In this document: positions 1 through 7,648 of the stretch, piece by piece | Position numbering within the stretch: position 1 is the first letter of the stretch | Layout: each line of letters opens with the position of its first letter | Origin: Bog-756 sp052326605 | Lineage (GTDB): Bacteria; Actinomycetota; Acidimicrobiia; Acidimicrobiales; RAAP-2 | Reading direction: 5' to 3' | NCBI GenBank assembly: GCA_052326605.1 | Contig: JBKQMB010000045.1 | Location: 26,325 to 90,324, forward strand | DNA: 64,000 bases | Position numbers and translations under genes: made by a program | The notes under the pieces: model-generated | What the model saw: only the letters and a program-made list of their open reading frames with translations | Database searches by the model: none | Told to the model about the DNA's origin: nothing

Positions 1-2
1 GG

Positions 3-263
3 GTGGCGCTGCGCTACTCGCTGATCGGGATGGAGCAGGACGAGACGGCCGACTACGTGACGCACCACCTGAAGATCGCAGGGCGGAGCGACACCCTGTT
101 CTCCGACGATGCCCTGGCACTCATCCACCAGGTGTCGAGGGGACTGCCACGGGCCGTCAACAACTTGGCCGTCCGGTCACTCGTCGCCGCCTTCGCCGAA
201 GGGAAGGCCATTGTCGACGAGTCCTCCACCCGATCCGCCGTCACCGAGGTGACCGCCGAATAG
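3..263 (+). CDS. ExeA/TniB-type AAA ATPase, C-terminal end (partial)
   Basis: The frame is open to the left edge, so only the last 86 residues are seen. They match the C-terminal lid region of ExeA/TniB-like AAA ATPases that partner DDE transposases: a 'RYSLIGMEQDETADYVTHHL' stretch, then a helical segment with 'SRGLPRAVNNLAVRSL'. In that family the ATPase selects or activates the transposition target; similar proteins also occur in secretion. The Walker motifs would lie outside the window. The nearby IS remnants favour the transposition role. The first codon shown is merely the first whole codon in the window, not a real start. Confidence 0.6.
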   Translation: MALRYSLIGMEQDETADYVTHHLKIAGRSDTLFSDDALALIHQVSRGLPRAVNNLAVRSLVAAFAEGKAIVDESSTRSAVTEVTAE

Positions 264-616
264 CCACGGTCAGGCTGCCTGTCCTCGCGCCACCACCGAT
301 GAGGACAAAGGCGACAACCCGTTCACGAACTCGTGCTCACGCCACGTGTCGTCTTCGTGCTCATCCAGGGTGGAGGCCAACACGGAGTCGCCCGAGCAGA
401 CATCGCCCGGGCGTGCACTGTGATCCGGCCCATATCCACCAGGTTGGAGCCGGTTCTGGACTTGGGGGGGGGTTCGACCACTGGTATCTGCACTCGTACA
501 CCTTCCCGTCTTGCTTGCCGGACCCGGGCCGTCTGGCAGTGCCGACCCGTCCCGTCGTTGTCAGGGCTGCTCCCATCCTCCCCTGCGTATCCAGGATCAG
601 GCTGCCCTCCGCTTCA
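264..616. other. degenerate intergenic stretch, no gene recognised
   Basis: About 350 bases between the ATPase end and the IS110 relic. Open frames exist on both strands but none resembles a known protein or keeps a consistent start. It probably holds decayed mobile-element DNA, judging only from its position. Confidence 0.4.
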
Positions 617-904
617 TCAGGTCGCTGCGACGGCCCGAAGGAGGGGTTCTTCCATCCCCTCACGGTCAAACCGAGCCTCGTGGCGCACGACCGGTTTCCA
701 GTAGACACCGGTGGCATTTATCGCCACCGCCTCGACACCAGCGTCGTTCAGTCATGCTGCCAGCTCACCGAGACCCTCGGCCGTTGTGGTGAACGACTGC
801 TTCGTCACATCGATGGACTGGTCAGGTTGCTTCACCTGGCAGCAGGCCACCACGGTGTCGCAATGCACGTCCAGGCCGGCAACCCGTTCGCGTATTCGTT
901 TCAC
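617..904 (-). pseudogene. IS110-family transposase, N-terminal relic with nonsense codon
   Basis: A good Shine-Dalgarno (GGAGGT at 910..915) precedes a GTG at 904. The frame gives 'RVAGLDVHCDTVVACCQVK', the DEDD-type N-terminus of IS110 transposases (normally about 350-420 aa). At 752..754 a TGA stands where the family has Trp (TGG), between 'GELAA' and 'LNDAG'. The same frame continues past it with 'ATGVYWKPVV', a second hallmark, then loses homology and ends at 617. The gene is therefore dead: one nonsense change, and the whole C-terminal half is missing. No terminal repeats were identified. Confidence 0.75.
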
Positions 905-1274
905 TGCTTCACCTCCCAAGTATGGATTGGAGGCTGCCGGGGAGGACCAGGCGAAGCGGATGCTGGGGCTCGTGCTCGTAGCGATAGTCCTTGGTCCCCC
1001 GGGGCCCTCGCGCCAGACTCTTCGACGCACTCGAGATTGCAAGCCGAATTCGGCGACCGCACCGGCAGCCACGGCCAGCATTTCACACCGGCCAGTTAAC
1101 GGGCAACGACGCCCCGTACCAGGTCTGTCTTCGCCCAGCGCGATCGACTGAAATGCCGGCAGTTGCATGTCGCCAATGGCGAAAGGGGCGACTATCTCAC
1201 TCAGCCAGGCAGAATCATCGGCTACGGTCGGATGCACGTAAGCTCGTGAATCGTCCGGGTGGCTCGGCATTGTC
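905..1274. other. intergenic stretch, nothing recognised
   Basis: This stretch lies upstream of the IS110 relic and downstream of the pyruvyl transferase gene. A reverse-strand frame reads through it ('AYVHPTVADDSAWLSE'), faintly recalling a hexapeptide acyltransferase, but the repeat pattern does not continue, so no gene is called. Confidence 0.4.
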
Positions 1275-2318
1275 TCAGCATTCAAGTTGCGGCAATCCGA
1301 GGGCATCTCGCGCTTCGCCGTAGGCAGAAATGAGGCGATCCCGTAGGTGATCCACCGCTTCAAGTGTTCTTTGTGATCTGAAGTCTCTCTCGTCTAGTGC
1401 AGCGATGACGTGTTCCACGATCTGGCCGGCCGACACGGTATCCGTTCGAATGAGGGAAGTCGCATTGTCGATAGACAAAGCGAAATCCCTGCACTTTGGC
1501 TGGTATTCCAATGCCACGGTCGGCGTACCGGAGATTGAAGCCAGTATCGCTGCATGGAGGCGGCTTACGATCACTACCGAGCAGCAGGCCAGCTCACTGA
1601 TGACTTGGCTGCTGTCGGTTGCGTTTACGAAAGTCACTTTCCCGGAGACGCCACTGAGCGCCCACTCCAACCATTTGCGGTCTTGACCGTTCATCAGAAT
1701 TCCGACGATTTCATAGCCGAGTGCGTCGAGTTCGTTGCATGCAGCGGCCATCTCTCCTGCGACGAATGCAGGGTCATGGCCCCAGAGATCGTCGCCAAAG
1801 CCGAAGTTCACTCCAATGCGGCCCGGACGGACTTCCACTTGCGGTCGAGGGAGAAGTAGAGCTGGATCGCCTGCGACGGACGCTTCTACGCCCACTCCGG
1901 ACAGCAACTCAGCACTACGTGGACCTCGAACGGAAACAGACTGGAGCTTTCCTAAGACATTCGGCCAGCGAGCGAGCTCCTCTCTGTCCGAGTAGCTTCG
2001 ATGGCCTCTGAACGTGGGGTCTTCTACGCCGACGCCAATCGCAAATCCCGGTTGACCTCTAGCAAGAGCCGAGCCAAAGCGTACGAGACGGCGCCAGTTG
2101 CGCCGCCCGATGCAGGTGCCACCTCCAAGGACAAGAGTTGAGTCCTTGAGCCGATGCGGCAATCCTTGAGCCATCGAGGTGGCGATCAATCGAGGTTCTA
2201 GGGGAAGATCGACGAATCGTGCGCCGTAGAGCACAGACCCGACCGCTTCACGGATGGCATCATCGCCAATGTTTCCTTGGCCGTGCCAGCCAAGATAGCA
2301 GACGAGCGGTGATGTCAT
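1275..2318 (-). CDS. polysaccharide pyruvyl transferase family protein
   Basis: 347 residues. The N-terminus 'CYLGWHGQGNIGDDAIREAV' is the family's opening motif (GxxNxGDD), followed by 'LVLGGGTCIGR' around residue 65 and a C-terminal 'VIVSRLHAAILASISGTPTVAL' segment, both typical of CsaB/WcaK-like enzymes (PF04230). The family transfers pyruvate from PEP to sugars as a ketal, in the cytoplasm, on capsule or cell-wall glycans; some members have other roles. The ATG overlaps the stop of the upstream glycosyltransferase gene by four bases (ATGA), so the two are translationally coupled. Length is normal. The acceptor sugar cannot be told. Confidence 0.85.
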   Translation of the reverse strand: MTSPLVCYLGWHGQGNIGDDAIREAVGSVLYGARFVDLPLEPRLIATSMAQGLPHRLKDSTLVLGGGTCIGRRNWRRLVRFGSALARGQPGFAIGVGVEDPTFRGHRSYSDREELARWPNVLGKLQSVSVRGPRSAELLSGVGVEASVAGDPALLLPRPQVEVRPGRIGVNFGFGDDLWGHDPAFVAGEMAAACNELDALGYEIVGILMNGQDRKWLEWALSGVSGKVTFVNATDSSQVISELACCSVVIVSRLHAAILASISGTPTVALEYQPKCRDFALSIDNATSLIRTDTVSAGQIVEHVIAALDERDFRSQRTLEAVDHLRDRLISAYGEARDALGLPQLEC

Positions 2319-3295
2319 GGGAAGGACACAGAAGGGTCGTTCACGGAAAGTCGATAGGGAGCCAGCCAGGTGTCGGCTTTCTTCACCTCGTCCTTCCCAA
2401 GTCGTCGGAGACGAACCTCAGTGAGCAGTGGATTTGGAAGTCCAAGCATCAGCAACATTGGAATCGTGTCGGCTGGATTCCTGTGAATCAGCCGAGGTAG
2501 GTCCTTCCCTACGGAAATGCGACCCTCGGAACGGAGTCGTTGGCGGACTTCGAATGCTGATGATCGCTGAGGCTTTTCGTGTTCGATCGATTCATCGCCA
2601 CCGAACCGATTCGTAAGCGCACGAAAAGCGGCATATTGAGCCTCAAACGCATCGTGGCTGAAGGAGCGCGACCACTGTCGATACGCTACGAGGAGCTCGT
2701 CGACGCACGCCACCCTGCCGTGTTGGAAGAGTCGATTCCACAGATCCCAGTCCTCGACGAATCGGGCGGAGTCGTCGAAGCCTCCCACCTGGTCGAAGAG
2801 CGCGCGTTGAACCAGAACCCCGGAGCCGCCGCCTGGAACGATGTTTCTATGGAGGAGGTGCCGGGTCAGGTCCTGCGGGTCACTGAGGCGCTCGCCTCCG
2901 ATGGGAGCTAGCTCCTCGTCAACGTGTAGTGCACTTGCGGTGCACCAAGTCGCCCCAGATGCCGCTGCTGTGTCGAGCTGTCGGCGTAGTTTTGTGGGAG
3001 CCCAGAGATCATCGTCATCGCAGAACGCCACCCACGGTGTCGAAGCGGTACTGGCACCATGGTTCCTTGCAATGCGTTGTTCCGTCGGACGGTCATGGCG
3101 AATGAGCCGGATGCCTGACAGATTGTGAACCATCTCGGGCGTTTCGTCAGTCGAAGCATCATCGACCACAACGACAGCGAGTTCTACATCTTGTTGACCC
3201 AGAACTGAATGAAGGGTCTGACGCAGTGTCCGTGAGCGATTTCGAGTCGGCACAACGACGGTCACAGCGTCCTGGGCCCCTGATCGATCCTTCAC
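2315..3295 (-). CDS. family 2 glycosyltransferase
   Basis: 326 residues with a GT-A fold. The N-terminal nucleotide-sugar site starts 'AVTVVVPTRNRSRTLRQTLHS', continues with 'VVVVDDASTDET' around residue 42, and has the metal-binding acidic cluster 'FCDDDDLW' near residue 93. 'GGFDDSARFVEDWDLWNRL' around residue 175 supplies the ED acceptor/base motif. No membrane segment is seen, so it probably adds one sugar to a lipid-linked glycan at the inner face of the membrane. It is coupled by ATGA overlap to the pyruvyl transferase gene, suggesting that both act on the same repeat unit. Donor and acceptor are unknown. Confidence 0.9.
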   Translation of the reverse strand: MKDRSGAQDAVTVVVPTRNRSRTLRQTLHSVLGQQDVELAVVVVDDASTDETPEMVHNLSGIRLIRHDRPTEQRIARNHGASTASTPWVAFCDDDDLWAPTKLRRQLDTAAASGATWCTASALHVDEELAPIGGERLSDPQDLTRHLLHRNIVPGGGSGVLVQRALFDQVGGFDDSARFVEDWDLWNRLFQHGRVACVDELLVAYRQWSRSFSHDAFEAQYAAFRALTNRFGGDESIEHEKPQRSSAFEVRQRLRSEGRISVGKDLPRLIHRNPADTIPMLLMLGLPNPLLTEVRLRRLGKDEVKKADTWLAPYRLSVNDPSVSFP

Positions 3296-4152
3296 CGAAT
3301 GTCCGGCCTCCCGACCTGCGACGCCTCGAGCGAAAAGGAGTGGCGAAGGAGAATGTTTGGCATTCCCTCCGTGGCGCGAGTCGCCCCATCTGGCGTGTGG
3401 CAGAAGCTTCGTTCCGAGCCCGTGAGAGAGTTGACGGAGTGCCTGCGTAGCAAAGGCGAAGTTCTACGCGAGTGGCGGTTCTCTCCTTCTGGGAGGGAGG
3501 AGGCCGAGCTGTCACGATACCCTGCTGGGCTCACGACGGTGAGCTTCTCAGTAGACCGAACAATGAGTCTGCGGTCACTCACTCCGCGGTCTCCCGGCAC
3601 AACCTTTGCGGAACCAGCCGGCACGTCCCCCTGTGTAGTTGGGCCGTCGATCCTATTGGTTGGGTCATCGACCCTGTCGGTCGTAAGGAGGCGGGAGATG
3701 GAGACATAGAATCTCGTCCGCGCTGCATGAACATCCCACAAACGCCCCTGACCTGGTTTTCCCGATCACAGCAGTACCTTCCTGAGTATTCCTCACAAAC
3801 CGTGGATCAGTCAACTTGTTGCCACGGCAATGCGGAGATGTCCGGCTATCTCTCTTCTTCTCATAGAGGGGCGATGTGGGCCGGCTACTCAGGCTCCGGG
3901 CATATTGTGCGTGCGGGACCGCCCGGTCCCGTCGAGGCTTCACCCGCGGGCGACCTTCGGTCGGTCTTGAGTGGGCGTCCCTGTTCTCTGCTGCGACCAT
4001 CCCCTACCGGCTTCGTAAAGGACGGTGATGACAGCATCGGATGGGTCTGCTGCACGGGAGCGCGAGGCACTCCCGGTCTGAGGCAATATGGACTTGATGG
4101 GAAAATTGAGGAAGCGGTCGGGGCTGACGCTCTAGCTTGACCGGACCGGCCA
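3296..4152. other. divergent intergenic region (about 860 bases)
   Basis: Lies between the minus-strand glycosyltransferase and the plus-strand methyltransferase, so it should hold both promoters. Several open frames cross it, but their translations are compositionally odd and show no family motif. No clear -35/-10 pair, hairpin or repeat could be singled out. Confidence 0.4.
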
Positions 4153-4914
4153 ATGAAAGGCGGAACGTTGACCAGAAACGCCGTCCAGAAACTTGCTGAG
4201 AAAGTCCTCGACCGCGGCCGAGTGATGAAGGTCGAGTGGGTAGAGCAGGATCCAACCAGCCATCTCGCAACTCTTCTGCCACGCTCCTTGGTGCGCCTGC
4301 CCGCCCCTCCGAGTCATGATCTCATCCGTGAGCGCGAAGAGATCACGTCACATGTGGGAGCGAAACCCCTGTGGGAAGGCTACGGCGAGGATCCGCAGGC
4401 CGTCCGCACGGCTGAACAGGTCCGGACGCCACCGGCACTCGGGGCGCTATACGCCGCTCTCGCAAAGCAACTAGAACCCCTCACCGTCGTTGAGTTCGGC
4501 ACCGCATTCGGTGCATCGGGGATGTACTGGTGCGCCGCGCTCGAAGATAACAACAGCGGCACTCTGTACACCTTTGAGCCGAACGAGAAGTGGGCAGCGA
4601 TCGCTCGCGCGAATCTCGAAGCCATCAGTGACAGATTCGTCCTCACGGTTGGCACATTCGAGGACCGGATCGCCGATGTCCTCGGAGACAAGTTGATCGA
4701 TATCGCGTTCATCGACGCGATTCACACCAGCGAGTTCGTCCTCCCGCAGTTCGACCTGGTCGCCGACCGATGCCACTCCAAGAGCATCATCATCCTGGAT
4801 GACATCACCTTCTCGCCCGACATGGCAGATTGCTGGGCTCGTCTCAGTCGCGACACGAGAGTAGCGGCGTCGGTCTCCTTCTCGGGCCGTGCCGGGCTGG
4901 TCGAGCTCCGTTAG
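4153..4914 (+). CDS. class I SAM-dependent methyltransferase (Methyltransf_24 type)
   Basis: 253 residues. The SAM-binding motif I is 'VVEFGTAFGASGMYW' near residue 113; the acidic ribose-binding residue is in 'LYTFEPNEKW' about 25 residues later. 'DIAFIDAIHTSEF' around residue 185 and 'IIILDDITF' near residue 215 match the DxxFIDGxH and DD motifs of the family. Members methylate sugars, glycolipids or small molecules in the cytoplasm; within this glycan region a sugar or O-methylation is likely but not shown. The ATG at 4153 is used; an alternative TTG at 4168 has a better-placed AAAGGCGG ribosome site and would shorten the protein by five residues. Confidence 0.8.
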   Translation: MKGGTLTRNAVQKLAEKVLDRGRVMKVEWVEQDPTSHLATLLPRSLVRLPAPPSHDLIREREEITSHVGAKPLWEGYGEDPQAVRTAEQVRTPPALGALYAALAKQLEPLTVVEFGTAFGASGMYWCAALEDNNSGTLYTFEPNEKWAAIARANLEAISDRFVLTVGTFEDRIADVLGDKLIDIAFIDAIHTSEFVLPQFDLVADRCHSKSIIILDDITFSPDMADCWARLSRDTRVAASVSFSGRAGLVELR

Positions 4915-4940
4915 CCCGTCCCCGGCGCTCAGATGTCTAG

Positions 4941-4974
4941 CCCAGGCTATTCACGTGAATTCAGGAATCCTGGG
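4941..4974. terminator. nested inverted repeat after the methyltransferase gene
   Basis: A perfect 12-base palindrome ATTCACGTGAAT (4949..4960) is flanked by CCCAGG (4941..4946) and CCTGGG (4969..4974). It lies 27 bases after the methyltransferase stop, where a terminator would be expected, but no T-run follows. It also sits at the truncated end of the IS5 relic, so it may instead be a junction scar. Confidence 0.35.
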
Positions 4975-5368
4975 TGCCAGAAGGATCGAGTCGTTGCGGT
5001 TCGCCCCTTCGATCGTCCAACCAATCGGGATGCCGTGTCGGTCGGTGGCGATCGACCACTTCCACCCGAGCTTGGCGCGATCGGTCGGGTTCTTCCCCGT
5101 ACCCTCTCCGCCACAAGGGCTCTTGTGGAGCGAGCCGTCGACGGCGACCTCCGTGAGGTCGAGCCCGATGATCTTGTCGTAGCCAGCGAGCGCCTCCGCG
5201 GCGATGGCGTTGAACACCCCGGCACGGGTCCACTCGTCGCGACGCTCACGCGCCGTCGTGTCGGAGACCACTCCACCAGTGAGGCGCTCGGCGTCCTCCC
5301 AGGAACAACCAGTGGCGAGGCGCACCAGCATCACATTGAAACAGGCCCGGTCCGAGGCCCTCGGTCGG
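4951..5368 (-). pseudogene. IS5-family transposase, 3' part (interrupted by IS256 element)
   Basis: The translation 'RASDRACFNVMLVRLATGCSW' through 'GLDLTEVAVDGSLHKSPCGG' and 'TDRHGIPIGWTIEGANRNDS' is the central, catalytic part of an IS5-family DDE transposase (the Asp in 'VAVDGS' is the first catalytic residue). Homology stops at about 4972, so the last third is missing. The N-terminal part lies at 6788..6942 on the other side of the IS256 element. Removing that element and one copy of the 9-base duplication rejoins 'HPLGCHRPR' to 'ASDRACF' in frame. The gene was therefore broken by insertion and by a separate 3' deletion. Confidence 0.88.
5360..5368. repeat. left target-site duplication of the IS256 element
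   Basis: CTCGGTCGG, identical to 6788..6796 on the other side of the element. One more base (C) also matches, so the duplication could be read as shifted by one. Confidence 0.88.
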
Positions 5369-5393
5369 GAGTTATAACCAGAACCTGTGGATG
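5369..5393 (+). repeat. left terminal inverted repeat of the IS256 element
   Basis: Begins GAGTTATAACC and ends ACCTGTGGATG. It is the partner of 6763..6787 with six mismatches in 25 bases. Confidence 0.85.
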
Positions 5394-5479
5394 CACCACC
5401 TGAGCGGAGGCGCGACGTACCTTCCTGTTTGACCAAAACAAGGACGCCGGCGGTGAGACGCCGGCAGGAAGGAACGCCA

Positions 5480-6748
5480 ATGTTGAGAGTACATGTTGAT
5501 GAGGTCGCGGGCGCGGAGCTGTCGAGCAGTCTCGATGCGATCGTGGCCGAGGGAGCACGTCGGATGCTGGCCGCCGCCCTGGAAGCCGAGGTCGACGCCT
5601 ACGTGTCGAGCTTCACCGGCGAGGTCGATGAGCACGGGCGTCGCTTGGTGGTCAGAAATGGGTACGCCGAGGCACGCTCGCTGGTCACCGGAGCGGGTCC
5701 ACTCGAGGTCCGGGCTCCCAGAGTCAACGACTGCCGGGTCGACGAGGTGACTGGTGAGCGCATCCGGTTTCGCAGCTCGATCCTGCCTCCGTGGGCCCGC
5801 AAGTCCCCCAAGGTGGCCGAGGTGCTGCCGTTGATGTACCTGCACGGGATGAGCTCGGGGGACTTCGCCCCGGCCCTGGAGGAGTTCTTCGGATCGGCCG
5901 CCGGTCTGTCGGCATCGGTGATCACCCGGCTGACGAACGACTGGCAGAAGGAGCGGGACCAGTTCTCCCACCGGTCATTGAAGGACGTCGACTACGTCTA
6001 CCTCTGGGCCGACGGAATCCACTTCAACGTCCGCCTCGAGGAGGCCCGGCTGTGCGCCCTGGTCATCGTGGGTGTACGTGCCGACGGGACCAAGGAGCTG
6101 GTCTCGATCAGCGACGGCCACCGGGAGTCCACCGAGTCCTGGGCCGACGTGCTGCGGGGGCTGAAGCGTCGGGGAATGACCGCCCCGGTGCTGGCCGTCG
6201 GGGACGGGGCCCTCGGATTCTGGGGCGCATTGGGCGAGGTCTTCCCCGACACCGTCCACCAGCGGTGCTGGGTGCACAAGATGGCGAACGTCATGAACGC
6301 GCTGCCCAAGTCGGCCCAGCCCGCTGCCCGTGCGGCCCTGGCCGAGGTCCGTGACGCCGAGGACCGTGAGCATGCGGAACAGGCGATCGAGCAGTTCGCC
6401 CAGGACTACGAGGCCAAGTGGCCCAAGGCCGTCGAAAAGGTCAGGAAGGACCAGGACGCCTTGCTCGCCTTCTTCGACTTCCCCGCCGAGCACTGGATCC
6501 ACCTGAAGACCACCAACCCCATCGAGTCCACCTTCGCCACCGTGCGGCTGCGGACCAAGGTGACCAAAGGGCCGGGCTCGCGGGCAGCCGGTCTGGCCAT
6601 GGCCTACAAGCTGATCGAGTCGGCCCAGACCCGGTGGCGAGCGGTCAACGCACCCCAGCTCGTCGCTCTGGTGCGTGCCGGCGTGAAGTTCGAGAAGGGG
6701 GTGATGGTCGAGCGATCAGAGGAGCATGAAACCGAGGTCGCCGCGTAG
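5480..6748 (+). CDS. IS256-family (mutator-type) transposase
   Basis: 422 residues from the ATG at 5480, which has an AGGAAGGAA ribosome site about ten bases upstream; the frame is open further back but into the terminal repeat. It catalyses cut/copy movement of the surrounding element. The DDE residues are visible: D178 in 'LWADGIHF', D242 in 'AVGDGALGFW', and E349 in 'NPIESTFATVRLRT'. The mutator-type 'HQRCWVHKMANV' C/H motif is at 260-271. Length is normal for the family (about 390-430), and no frameshift is seen, so it should be functional. Confidence 0.95.
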   Translation: MLRVHVDEVAGAELSSSLDAIVAEGARRMLAAALEAEVDAYVSSFTGEVDEHGRRLVVRNGYAEARSLVTGAGPLEVRAPRVNDCRVDEVTGERIRFRSSILPPWARKSPKVAEVLPLMYLHGMSSGDFAPALEEFFGSAAGLSASVITRLTNDWQKERDQFSHRSLKDVDYVYLWADGIHFNVRLEEARLCALVIVGVRADGTKELVSISDGHRESTESWADVLRGLKRRGMTAPVLAVGDGALGFWGALGEVFPDTVHQRCWVHKMANVMNALPKSAQPAARAALAEVRDAEDREHAEQAIEQFAQDYEAKWPKAVEKVRKDQDALLAFFDFPAEHWIHLKTTNPIESTFATVRLRTKVTKGPGSRAAGLAMAYKLIESAQTRWRAVNAPQLVALVRAGVKFEKGVMVERSEEHETEVAA

Positions 6749-6762
6749 TTCGCCAGGTTTCT

Positions 6763-6787
6763 CATCCACAGGTCTTGACTATTTCTC
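6763..6787 (-). repeat. right terminal inverted repeat of the IS256 element
   Basis: On the reverse strand it begins GAGAAATAGTC and ends ACCTGTGGATG, mirroring 5369..5393. Confidence 0.85.
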
Positions 6788-6942
6788 CTCGGTCGGTGAC
6801 ACCCCAACGGATGGGCGTCGGTCCGTTCCGGAAGCAACGGTTCAATGGCTGCCCAGATGGCATCTCCCACTTCGGGGTCGAGCGCGCGCATGATGGTGGG
6901 GACCTGCACTTGGTCGTCGGTCTTGGGTGCACCCGACATCAC
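6788..6942 (-). pseudogene. IS5-family transposase, 5' part (interrupted by IS256 element)
   Basis: Starts at a GTG (6942) or the next ATG and encodes 'ALDPEVGDAIWAAIEPLLPE', the N-terminal helix typical of IS5-family transposases ('LSDAEWAAIAPLLP'-like), ending 'HPLGCHRPR' at the insertion point. The rest of the gene is at 4951..5368. No terminal repeat of the IS5 element could be recognised upstream. The right copy of the IS256 target duplication (6788..6796) forms its last codons. Confidence 0.85.
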
Positions 6943-7648
6943 AGTCGGGACAAGATGACGACCGGTGGATGGTCACCTACGTCGCGCTGCGAACTCCCTG
7001 GTCATGGGCCTGGCCACCTACTCGCGCGGCCACTAAGCGATACACATTCTCGCAGGCGGGGAGGGTGCTTTCGCGGACGTGCGACCGATCATTTTAGGGG
7101 CCGGACGAATCATCGAGGCTAGCGTTCTCGGGACGGGGACGGGTACGATTGCTGAATCGACGAGCTCCGGGAATTGGGAGCCACTTCGGTGAACAACGAC
7201 AGCATCTGAACGGGGCAGCACAGATGATTCAATTTTCGATTTCGTTCACCCTTGTGAGTTTGCGTCGGAGAATCTGTGCACTCACATTGGACGTAAGTCC
7301 GGTGCACCCGTCACGTCGCAACAACCATGGCTGCGGCGGTCCGAGGAGAACAGATCCGAACGAGCGCGCCAACCCGTGTAGTCCGGGGCGTCGGTCGAGA
7401 GATTGGCAGCCAAGCGTCCCCCATCGAGACCGCAGAGCTGTGTGCGTTGTGGATTCACAAGATGGACTGGGGTGGAATCTCGAATAGTAGAGACCGTTTC
7501 ACCTCCGGGTGGAAAGAGACGCGCTATACAAACCTGAGTTGTGGCGATCAAGATGCCAATAATGCCACTGATGTTCAATTGATAATGGTTATCCGCAATG
7601 TAGCAGTGTCATTGGACCGGTTTGGAAGACGAGGACAGAAAGGAAGAG
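6943..7648. other. intergenic region (about 700 bases), no gene recognised
   Basis: Comparatively AT-rich near its right end. Open frames across it show no conserved motifs. It probably carries the promoter of the membrane-protein gene: a TTGATA at 7579..7584 could be a -35 element, but no convincing -10 lies at the right distance. Confidence 0.35.

Larger units (their letters stand above)
5369..6787 (+). mobile_element. IS256-family insertion sequence, complete (1419 bp)
   Basis: Boundaries follow from three agreeing signs. Imperfect 25-base terminal inverted repeats (19 of 25 identical) lie at 5369..5393 and 6763..6787 and share the inner core ACCTGTGGATG. A 9-base direct repeat CTCGGTCGG flanks them (5360..5368 and 6788..6796), the duplication length of this family. 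One full-length transposase gene lies between. The target gene, an IS5 transposase, is restored in frame if the element is taken out. It looks recently active because both ends and the gene are intact. Confidence 0.93.

Noticed and set aside
905..1274. Hexapeptide acyltransferase remnant on the minus strand
   Set aside because: Only one short stretch resembles the family and the six-residue periodicity does not continue.
3472..4140. 222-residue plus-strand open frame in the divergent gap
   Set aside because: Odd composition, no ribosome site, no motif; the gap is better seen as promoter DNA.
4930..4940. CAGATGTCTAG shared with 13754..13764 as an island-boundary repeat
   Set aside because: Eleven bases can recur by chance in 64 kb and neither site shows other attachment-site features.
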